Part shown: positions 22,501 to 28,925 of the stretch, piece after piece | Position numbering within the stretch: position 1 is the first letter of the stretch | Layout of the letters: each line of letters begins with the position of its first letter | Program-made: the position numbers and the translations under genes | Notes under the pieces: model-generated | The model's database searches: none | What the model was told of the DNA's origin: nothing | The model's input: the letters and a program-made list of their open reading frames with translations, nothing else | Source of the DNA: Phoronis ovalis | Taxonomy: Eukaryota; Phoronida; Phoronidae | Length of the DNA stretch: 28,925 nt | Reading direction: 5' to 3' | Assembly: GCA_028565635.1 (NCBI GenBank) | Contig: JAOXYB010029289.1 | Location: forward strand, 2,071 to 30,995

Positions 22501-25500
22501 ACGGTCTTTTAGAAATTAATGTATTCGTAACAAATTATGTTATTGCCTGTTATTGCTGTGTTCTGTCATAAAGTGTCATCCGTATTTTAATTAAATGGCA
22601 TACGTAATTGCTATGATTTTAGATGGTCCTCTAAGCAAATTTATCAACTATGGTTTTGGGACTTTGCGCCCACTTGTTGAGAGCCAGTTATACAGCAAAG
22701 TTCAAAATGGTATAGATCTGGAAGAATGCGCCCGGCAATGTCTGGAAGAAGCTAGTTTTCATTGCCTGAGTATTGATTATTATTTCTCCAGCAGTAGTTG
22801 TCATATGTCGAGGTACATAGCTGCCAACGTGTATGGCATGATAACCTCACATAACAATGGTGTCAGAGTTATGCACTACGAACTGAAAGGTATATTAAAG
22901 AGTTATTGTCTTAAATATAGTTTATATTATTGACCAGAATGTCATATCGTCCCGATTCCAACCGTATCTCTTTTAGCCGTTTGAACGCAATATTTGTCCT
23001 CTTGTGTTTAATGACATAGTAAGATTTATAAGATTTTCCTCGTGCTTTCCAACTGCTGTTGTTGTTTGCCATTATAGCTAGCTACAAGTATCCTTGTGCA
23101 GTTTAGAAAAGCACATACAGTACTCTGCGATGCTATTCACTCCTATTGTTTTTAAACAAAACATTGTGTGCTATAAAAATCTGTTAATATATTTTTATAG
23201 AAAAATACCTGCAATATTTCTACTCCACTCCTTATTCGGTAATACTTGGTAACAACCATAAGACATACACTAGAGTGACACCCAACAGATGTGCCCGTAT
23301 GTGTATGATGGAAGAATCGTTTATCTGCCGTTCGTTTGATTACCAGGTAAGAATTCGGAAAACCAGAAACTGTAGCTAAATATTAGAAATGTCAGCAACT
23401 AATGGGAGCTGTAGGGGGGGGGGTTTGAGAGCAGCGAGCATTGTGGTCTGTGTGGTCTGTTAAGTCCGAGCACGCGATCATCCATTTGACTCTTAAATGC
23501 GAGCAGTGAGCCTTTCGTTTACTTGCCTCTTAAAGCGAACACACTCTTAAGTGGGAGCAAGGAGCATTTGCATTGCTTAAGTGGGAGCATTGCACCCTTG
23601 GGGGACCCCTACGCACCTCACTAATAACTACTTATACAATTGGACAACACACTTGTGTCATTGTGATTGTATTTGCCATAACCATACGTTCGTGAGTCTG
23701 CTGTGCGCATTAGAGCTAATGAGATGTTACTTCAAAAACGCTGTTTTCAATATCTTATTATCGTATCTTTTTTTCAGATCAGAGAGGGTACCTGTTTGCT
23801 AAGTATAAAAACGGGAAGTGACGTTGGAGGACTTTTCAACCAAGAACTGGCTCAGATCCATCACTTTGAGATGAAACCTATATTAAACTGCGGTGGAAAT
23901 CTTACTTCTGAAGAGGGAGATTTTGCTTCACCAAACTGGCCACGTCAATATGCCCCTCACGAACAGTGTTCTTGGTCTGTCAGAGTTGAACGCTTTAAGG
24001 TGGGTTAACATTGACATTTTATCATTTTTTTGAAGCCCAAACTCAGGTTATGCCACTAAAGATTGTGAATGTCGCAAAAATGCGTCTTATACTGTTGTTA
24101 CTTTCCGTGCAGACTGATCTCAGACCCTTTGGGTAAAAATGTAACTTTTATTTTTTGAAAACTAATTTTGTCTTACAATTTGTCGAAAAAAAGACATATA
24201 TATACCAAAAATATGGAACACAGGTTAAAGTAAAATCAGATCCTTTACTGCATTTATAACTAGATTGCATATCCCATTGCATAATATAAGAAAACTTTTA
24301 AAATGAGTATCAATAATTGTTAGGGAGTTTTGAGTTTATATGCACCTATTGTTATAAATATCATACTAGCACAGTAAAGTAGCTTTGGTTAATACGTTTC
24401 AGGTTATACGATTTAACTTCATTCGTTTTGATCTTGGAATGCAATCGAGTAACGGTTGTGACGATTCCAATGATAAATTAATTTACATAGAACGTACTTC
24501 AGGCGGTCACCATACGCCGCGCTGCCTACGATCCAGCAACAAACGCTTGTTATCAGAGACAAACGAAGTAACTATGACTTTCATAACAAATGGACAAGAT
24601 GACGCTGCTGGATTTCGTGTGTTCTACGCATCGGGTAAGCACAAAAATTGTTTAAACAGTTGAACACGGACATCGTATGCCTGTTCCATTATGAAATTTG
24701 TTTTAAATGGTCCATATTTTTATTTACTACATGCTCCAACGTAAAAGTTAGCAAACTTTTTATTAGTTTTTTATTTCATCACTCCAACCATCTATCATCT
24801 CAGCTCACATATTGACCTCCTGATCTCCTGGTATTGCCCTTGGCGCTAATTCAACCATCTCATATAGGGAAGCATAAAAGACCACCTCTTGTAATTGCTT
24901 TACCCTCGCCAGAGTCGTTTTACCAGTGTTGCTGATGCGAATATATAAATAAATACCAATGTGCAATTCGAGTAAAGAAAAAAACAAAACTACTACCATC
25001 AACCTAACATACTTGAACGTAGTACTTATGATGGTGACACTATTTATGCCGACTTAGTCTCATCATCTTGTTTTCATTTCAGAATGGCCTTGCGCTGCAA
25101 CTCTCACAGAAAACAACGGAGAGTTCGCTTCACCTGAATGGCCAGACAATTATCCGCCTGGTTCAAAGTGTAATTGGAATGTAAAAGCGCCATATAACCA
25201 CAAAATTATCCTCACATTTGCACACTTTGAATTACAAGAGCCAGCGAACGGGGAATGTAATACAATAAGTGATCACGTGATTATTTATGACGGTGAACAG
25301 GACACGAGTTCCGATATTGGAATATACTGTGGTACACAAGTTGTACCATTTCATTTAGAATCAACAGGAAACAATTTAAAAGTTATATTTAACAGTGATT
25401 TACAGGAGCACAAATCAGGATTTCATGCAACGTATAGATTTGAAGAATTACCTCATATATCGACAACAATCTCGACAACTACTGGAGTTATATCCACTAA

Positions 25501-26991
25501 ACCTATATTTACTTCAAGGACACCTGATATCCGAACAACTTTAGGATTTAACTTACTATTAACTACTTCACATCCAGGTGAATTGAATAAAAATATAACC
25601 ACCGAAAAAACATTATTCGGTAAGTTGAACTTCGGATGCAAATGGGCGAACCTGTTCTGATTGCTATGCATCTTTCAATTCCTTCCCAGCTGAAACAAAA
25701 GACGAAAACTAAATATCCAAATGCATCTACATCTGCTGATATATGTCGAACGGCAGCAGTAAAGAGTTGCGCATTAAATCGTAAAGGTCTATTGAGATAA
25801 CAGAGTTCGAAGAACTACATACCAGCAGAATACTTATTTGCCACTTTAAGCACGCGTAGTAATAGAAATTTCAAAAATATATTCTTTTGAATATTGTAAA
25901 ATTTTACAAGGCAATATTTTTTTCTGTAGGTGATAAAGATGGTGGTAGTAAAAGGCACACATTTGACAAAGCTACAGAAAATACTAGTAAACGCAGCTTT
26001 GAAACAACAATATGGGTCGTAGCTACTGTGTTAACTGTGATGATAATAGCAGTGGCAATAGGAATTATCATTGTGTGTAAATACCGCAGGTAATTTGCAC
26101 TAAGATTCCTTCCAGGAATATTTATTTTGTTTGGAAATGCATGCCTATTAATTGTGATTGTGTTTGATATAAGGTAACCAATAGGGTAGGGACCTCGTGG
26201 GTTATTACAAAAGTAGTCGTACCAACAGTACCTTCTCCTTTTCCCGCTTTCCTTTTCTTATCTGGTACACCATGTTTAGTATTCTAACATTTTATAAAAA
26301 AAAACTCTTGCAAGGTTCAATTTCATATTGGTGAAATACATACAGTTTCAGTAGCAGCTGCTGATGTCACAAAAAACAAAAGCATATCCTATCAAGCTCT
26401 ATTATAATGTTGCATTCGTTTTCTCCACAATTTCAGTCAGTTATACGTTGAAAATGTTAGTAACACATTAATCTTAATTATAGCATGTGGTAAAGACCAT
26501 TCTATTTTTCAGAAAGACTGCTCGCAAGCGTTGCTCACAGAAGAATCTCACTAGTCATGCGGAGACCACTTCTCTCTGTAACCAGCCAAGGTATGAACTA
26601 ATTAACGTTTTACACTAATTAAGAAATGAATATTATCTGACTGAGGAGAACTAACCCAGGAAATTCTAGAGAACTATCGGAATAAGGCCGAGCACTGGCA
26701 AGCTGAGTAGAGCATCCATCGACATTTGTTCCATCTGTAGTTCTTGTAATTTTTTAACAGATATTTGGTAGCATTTACTATGTGTACCTTGTTCACGAAT
26801 AATGATGCTTTAGTTTTTAGCAACGTAGATTATACTCGTACTACATAAAAGCAATCGAATCCAATCACACCTTCTGATATACTTTCAGTATAACTCCCAC
26901 AGAATCTTCAGTGCCTACAACCCCGATCAAGACCTTCTTTTCTAATCCACTATACTGTAAAGGAAAAAGGAAGTCTGGGTCGGTGTGTTAG
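10456..26991 (+). CDS. Type I membrane receptor: signal peptide, 4 PAN/apple modules, 2 CUB domains, stalk, TM, FxNPxY tail
   Basis: The model joins 10456-10567, 21428-21661, 21998-22240, 22623-22889, 23201-23346, 23778-23999, 24403-24634, 25083-25619, 25930-26089, 26513-26590 and 26889-26991. Every intron is GT-AG and all ten junctions keep the frame; the total is 2,334 bases, or 777 residues plus TAG. Residues 1-30 are a signal peptide. PAN modules occupy about 38-115, 116-196, 197-285 and 286-355. CUB domains occupy 372-485 and 489-606. A Thr-rich stalk (607-691), a transmembrane helix (692-714) and a 63-residue cytoplasmic tail follow. PAN and CUB modules bind proteins or glycans, so this should be a surface recognition or uptake receptor. 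I know no named family with this order. The weakest link is exon 1, across a 10.9-kb intron. Confidence 0.88.
12379..12435. repeat. Imperfect hairpin-forming inverted repeat beside the gap
   Basis: The left arm (gacat...tggtcc, then ggttcttg) pairs with the right arm (caagaacc, then ggacca...atgtc) around the loop ggaatgaag, with a 2-base bulge and a short mismatch. A stable fold-back may explain why assembly failed here. Confidence 0.7.
12390..12643. repeat. 77-bp direct duplication flanking the assembly gap
   Basis: 12390-12466 and 12567-12643 appear identical, and each lies directly against the run of N. This is either a collapsed tandem array or one sequence placed twice on either side of an unresolved join. 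Confidence 0.9.
12467..12566. other. Assembly gap of exactly 100 N
   Basis: Exactly 100 N, the usual placeholder for a gap of unknown size. An ORF reported across it would be an artefact. Confidence 0.99.
12621..12664. repeat. 11-bp minisatellite, four perfect units
   Basis: The unit ctccgttttag is repeated four times after the gap; two units are visible before it (within 12444-12466). The array may continue inside the gap. Confidence 0.92.
14263..14369. repeat. 55-bp tandem duplication
   Basis: Copy 1 (14263-14317) and copy 2 (14318-14369) differ at one clear position (gaactgcgaac versus gaactgtgaac). Near identity indicates a recent local duplication. Confidence 0.92.
19732..19750. promoter_or_regulatory. 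19-bp palindrome containing a STAT-type TTCCCGGAA site
   Basis: Perfect 9-base arms (aatatttcc / ggaaatatt) around a central c, containing TTCnnnGAA. It lies within receptor intron 1. A palindrome this length is uncommon by chance, but function is only a guess. Confidence 0.25.
21428..21661 (+). CDS. Receptor exon 2, PAN/apple module 1
   Basis: Acceptor TTTTTTCAG at 21427; donor AAAA|GTGAGT at 21662; phase 1 at both ends. Residues 38-115 show the PAN core VEACAESCVKETEFECLSFD followed by KQCRLH, with Cys spacing C-x3-C-x7-C-x11-C. NIT near the start is a glycosylation sequon. Only the four core cysteines are present; the outer N- and C-terminal Cys pair of full apple domains is absent. Confidence 0.9.
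21998..22240 (+). CDS. Receptor exon 3, PAN/apple module 2
   Basis: Acceptor TTTCTTTCAG at 21997; donor CCAG|GTACTG at 22241; phase 1 at both ends. Residues 116-196 contain FQRIPN, which resembles FIRIPN of module 1, and the core IEECARVCYLEMQFYCRGFD followed by KVCWL. Cysteine spacing matches module 1, pointing to tandem duplication of an exon module. Confidence 0.9.
22623..22889 (+). CDS. Receptor exon 4, PAN/apple module 3
   Basis: The acceptor TGATTTTAG ends at 22622 and the donor AAAG|GTATAT starts at 22890; phase 1 at both ends. Residues 197-285 carry LEECARQCLEEASFHCLSID followed by SSCHMS. EECAR is shared with module 2, so these two look like the closest pair. The module is slightly longer (89 residues) than its neighbours. 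Confidence 0.88.
23201..23346 (+). CDS. Receptor exon 5, first half of PAN/apple module 4
   Basis: The acceptor ATTTTTATAG ends at 23200 and the donor CCAG|GTAAGA starts at 23347. Residues 286-334 end with the PAN core NRCARMCMMEESFICRSFDY. Too short for a long ORF, but the Cys spacing, strong splice sites and a phase 1 to phase 0 transition support it. The fourth Cys of the module is in the next exon, so an intron splits this module, unlike modules 1-3. Confidence 0.88.
23414..23423 (+). repeat. G10 homopolymer
   Basis: Ten G in a row within intron 5 of the receptor gene. Confidence 0.95.
23460..23600. repeat. Degenerate repeat in receptor intron 5
   Basis: Related units of the form cttaaRtgSgagcaRtgagc begin near 23460, 23492, 23529, 23546 and 23576, spaced irregularly by about 17-37 bases. 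The tract is more G+C-rich than nearby introns and lies inside the intron that splits PAN module 4. Confidence 0.6.
23778..23999 (+). CDS. Receptor exon 6, end of PAN 4 and start of CUB 1
   Basis: Acceptor TTTTTTTCAG at 23777; donor TTTAAG|GTGGGT at 24000; phase 0 at both ends. Residues 335-408 first complete PAN 4 (GTCLLS), then begin CUB 1 at Cys372 with CGGNLTSEEGDFASPNWP, a textbook CUB opening, followed by CSWSVRVERFK. NLT is a glycosylation sequon. Confidence 0.9.
24403..24634 (+). CDS. Receptor exon 7, second half of CUB 1
   Basis: Acceptor ACGTTTCAG at 24402; donor ATCGG|GTAAGC with GT at 24635; phase 0 to phase 1. Residues 409-485 continue the CUB fold: VIRFNFIRFDL, a Cys (NGCDDSNDKLIYI), a second Cys (PRCLRS), then VTMTFITNGQDDAAGFRVFY closing the domain. 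The usual 'YDYV..YDG' segment is degenerate (SNDKLIYIERTSGG), so calcium binding by this CUB is uncertain. Confidence 0.9.
25083..25619 (+). CDS. Receptor exon 8, CUB 2 and Thr-rich stalk
   Basis: Acceptor TTTTCATTTCAG at 25082; donor TTCG|GTAAGT at 25620; phase 1 at both ends. Cys489 opens CUB 2 (CAATLTENNGEFASPEWP); CNWNV, ECNTISDHVIIYDG and YCG supply the other Cys, and VIFNSDLQEHKSGFHATY closes the domain. The SDHV and NSD aspartates match positions used for Ca2+ in calcium-binding CUBs, but the expected Glu of 'FxLE' is Gln (FELQE). The rest (about 607-664) is rich in Thr and Ser and contains NITT; it is a likely O-glycosylated stalk. Confidence 0.93.
25930..26089 (+). CDS. Receptor exon 9, juxtamembrane stalk and transmembrane helix
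   Basis: Acceptor TTTTTCTGTAG at 25929; donor CGCAG|GTAATT at 26090; phase 1 to phase 2. Residues 665-691 are polar with an NTS sequon. Residues 692-714 are a 23-residue hydrophobic helix ending IIIVC, followed at once by basic KYRRK, the stop-transfer arrangement of a type I protein. Confidence 0.92.
26513..26590 (+). CDS. Receptor exon 10, cytoplasmic tail segment 1
   Basis: Acceptor TATTTTTCAG at 26512; donor CCAAG|GTATGA at 26591; phase 2 at both ends. Encodes 26 residues, basic then Ser/Thr-rich (RKTARKRCSQ, then TSHAETTSLCNQP). It is a small symmetric exon, so skipping it would keep the frame and remove the membrane-proximal basic tail. Confidence 0.82.
26889..26991 (+). CDS. Receptor exon 11, terminal tail with FSNPLY motif and stop
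   Basis: Acceptor TACTTTCAG at 26888; stop TAG at 26989-26991. The tail has two TP sites (SITPTE, TTPIKT) and then FSNPLY (residues 761-766), an FxNPxY motif of the kind recognised by PTB-domain endocytic adaptors. It ends KRKSGSVC. The reading frame is fixed by the phase-2 junction with exon 10. Confidence 0.85.
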
Positions 26992-28165
26992 CAGGGTGGA
27001 CGACATCGCAACCTGTGTCTACGGACGATGTCAGTTGTGTTCCGTTGCCTGACACGTGTTCCCTGCTGCCTATATAGGCACTATATGTCAGCTATCTTGC
27101 AAAAAGTTGGTGCAACATTTCAATGGGAAGAACTTTTTAAGTCGTATGAATGCAAATTTTTTACAGATGTGGATTTTCGGAATATGCGTAAGCTTCGAAC
27201 ATAATTGTATGCTTAAAAAAAAATAATTATGAATGGTTTTGTTTATATTTTGATATCAAAATCTGATAACAATTCTGCAATTGGTATCAGGACAAACCAA
27301 AACAAAAGTGATTTTAAACATCTGGTATCATAACAACTGCTTCATAGGCTAAACTTAAAAGGTAACGAAAACTTTCAACCTTAATCGTCTTAATGATTAT
27401 TTTTTGTAAGCAATAAATACATACCTTATATCTTGTGTGTCCATAAGTATAACAATTTTACAAATCAATACTATTACCTAATTGTTGCATAATAGAAACC
27501 TTTCAGAATGTTCCTGAATAATTTCAACTAACCTAATATTTCACCTTTATGTGACCTTAAGGTCTTAATAAGTACTAATGCCACAGCGTTGACGCTATGT
27601 CCTTGTTCCTAAAATGTTATTGAGCATTTGAGCCAGAGATTGCATTAATGAAGGCAGTGTTAGTGAGAGGATGTTATAGATTCCGTGATTTGATGGCCAG
27701 CTCGATAGTAAAAACATGCGAGGACTGCAGTTCCACATCTGCGAAATTGTTTCTGTAATTTATTATAATGCTATGAGGACTATGAGGTTCGCAGTTGTGA
27801 AACTGCAATCGCAAACTCTATTGTACTCCCTTTATTATTATTATTGTTCCACGAAAACATGAAAGACGACGACTTAAGTTCCAGGCATGGCTAGAATTAA
27901 TTTCAACTGAGGGTTTTTAGGAATCAGGTTGTCTTCACTTATCTACTTGCCTACCATGTGCAAGTTTTTCTCTGTGTACATATACTTGTTCAAAGACAAA
28001 GATATATTAAACATATTGTATATATAATTTGCAAGATGTTATCTACTTTTTTTGAGATATTGTGATATAATTATATTTGATGATAACGTTTGCATTACCG
28101 TCCATGTGTTGTATTTGTGTAAGGATATTCGAATAAAACTAATAAACATGTTCTTTATTGGATGT
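26992..28165 (+). other. 3' UTR of the receptor gene
   Basis: A+T-rich DNA from the TAG to the poly(A) signals near 28132-28146, without a sizeable ORF. An earlier AATAAA at 27412-27417 could give a shorter transcript. The 3' end is inferred from the signals alone. Confidence 0.55.
28132..28146 (+). terminator. Paired AATAAA poly(A) signals of the receptor gene
   Basis: AATAAA at 28132-28137 and 28141-28146, followed 15-35 bases on by T/G-rich DNA (ttggatgttgtttt), the usual arrangement of a cleavage site. Confidence 0.6.
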
Positions 28166-28925
28166 TGTTTTATTTACAACAAGATCTCCTATGGTGTTAG
28201 GGATGTTGTTTTGTAGTGTTCTCAAACATGGAGATGAGTGCGGCTACATGCTCGGCCATTAATTACATTTACTGGTAAGTGAGTATTTGTTTGAACGAGT
28301 TCTAGAAATATTATTTGTTTCCTCGCAAACAGATCTATGAACATTCTATATAAGCAGTCTTATCTGTTGAATTCGCCTGTATTATTTTACATATGCTGCT
28401 TATATGCTCCATAAACACAAACAAGGAGGGACTAACAAAATATAGGAACAGCTTTGCCTACGGCAGCAATTCTGATCTCATGAATATTTCAGAATTTGTG
28501 AGACGGGTAGCAATTTGTCATAAGGCCAACCGCAAAATATATTTTGCCTGTTCCAAATATTAAGTAGCTGGTAAGATGGCTAGTCTCGTCCAGGTAACTT
28601 TTATTTATACTTTGAGATTAGTTTTGGGTAGTTTAGTGAAAATATAGATTAATATAATTACACATTTTTGGAAAAGTAGAAAAGGATTATATAAAATTAT
28701 TTACTTGTCTTTCACATGATTATGTAATCAATAGGAAGTCCATAATTGGAAAATAACGGACGAGTTTACTATAGTCGACGTCATGTGAGAACCACAATAA
28801 CAACCATAGTCTCTAACACAGACTATTGTATAAATGTACTAAACTACTCATTCGGTGAGTTGTAAACAACTCCGAGAGTGTACCCCCAGCCAAGAATGCT
28901 GCCAGTTGGAGAGACTGGCCCTAGT
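28166..28925. other. Right edge, no confident gene
   Basis: Mostly A+T-rich. Two short ATG segments followed by good donors (28228-28274 and 28576-28593) could be first exons of a gene to the right, but are too short to support. The last 85 bases are more G+C-rich and are open in two minus-strand frames up to the edge, so a gene may begin or end there. Confidence 0.4.

Noticed and set aside
28228-28593. Two short ATG segments with good donors (28228-28274 and 28576-28593)
   Set aside because: Only 15 and 6 codons long. Donor-like sites are common, and there is no following exon in the window.
28840-28925. G+C-raised edge open in two minus-strand frames
   Set aside because: Twenty-six codons or fewer and two competing frames; cannot be assigned without the DNA to the right.
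1-28925. CRISPR arrays, rRNA, tRNA, bacterial operons
   Set aside because: No regularly spaced repeats, no tRNA cloverleaf or rRNA signature seen, and the genes are spliced, so this is animal nuclear DNA.

Overview
The window is animal nuclear DNA. It has multi-exon genes with GT-AG introns, extracellular PAN and CUB modules carried on phase-1 exons, long introns and AATAAA poly(A) signals. By eye it is about two-thirds A+T. A Roco (LRR-Roc-COR) protein together with a PAN/CUB receptor and short non-autonomous transposons would fit a marine invertebrate such as a mollusc or another lophotrochozoan. That placement is an inference; no marker in the window fixes the species.

Layout, left to right. 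(1) Positions 1-120 (+) look like the last codons of a gene lying upstream of the window. (2) Positions 121-1793 are a convergent intergenic region holding a 455-bp inverted-repeat transposon (1246-1700) with a target-site duplication. (3) Positions 1794-5741 (-) encode a Roco protein of about 1,246-1,259 residues with roughly 20 leucine-rich repeats, a Roc GTPase and a COR domain, but no kinase. Its 5' UTR runs to a splice acceptor at 5857-5858, and a possible upstream exon ends at 6171. (4) Positions 5.9-10.3 kb are the divergent intergenic region, with short repeats, a small ORF and two coding-like relics. (5) Positions 10456-26991 (+) encode a 777-residue single-pass receptor assembled here from 11 exons: signal peptide, four PAN/apple modules, two CUB domains, Thr-rich stalk, transmembrane helix, and a 63-residue tail with an FSNPLY motif. 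Intron 1 is 10.9 kb and contains an assembly gap of exactly 100 N and several repeats; the other nine introns are 298-448 bp. (6) Positions 26992-28165 are the 3' UTR. (7) From 28.2 kb to the end there is no confident gene.

The two main genes are head-to-head. One is a cytoplasmic LRR-GTPase scaffold; the other is a cell-surface PAN/CUB receptor with an endocytosis or PTB-binding motif. Co-regulation or a shared pathway is conceivable, but the sequence does not show it. The most distinctive item is the PAN4-CUB2-TM-FxNPxY receptor, which matches no named family I can recall. Its frame stays open across all ten predicted splice junctions and totals exactly 778 codons including the stop.
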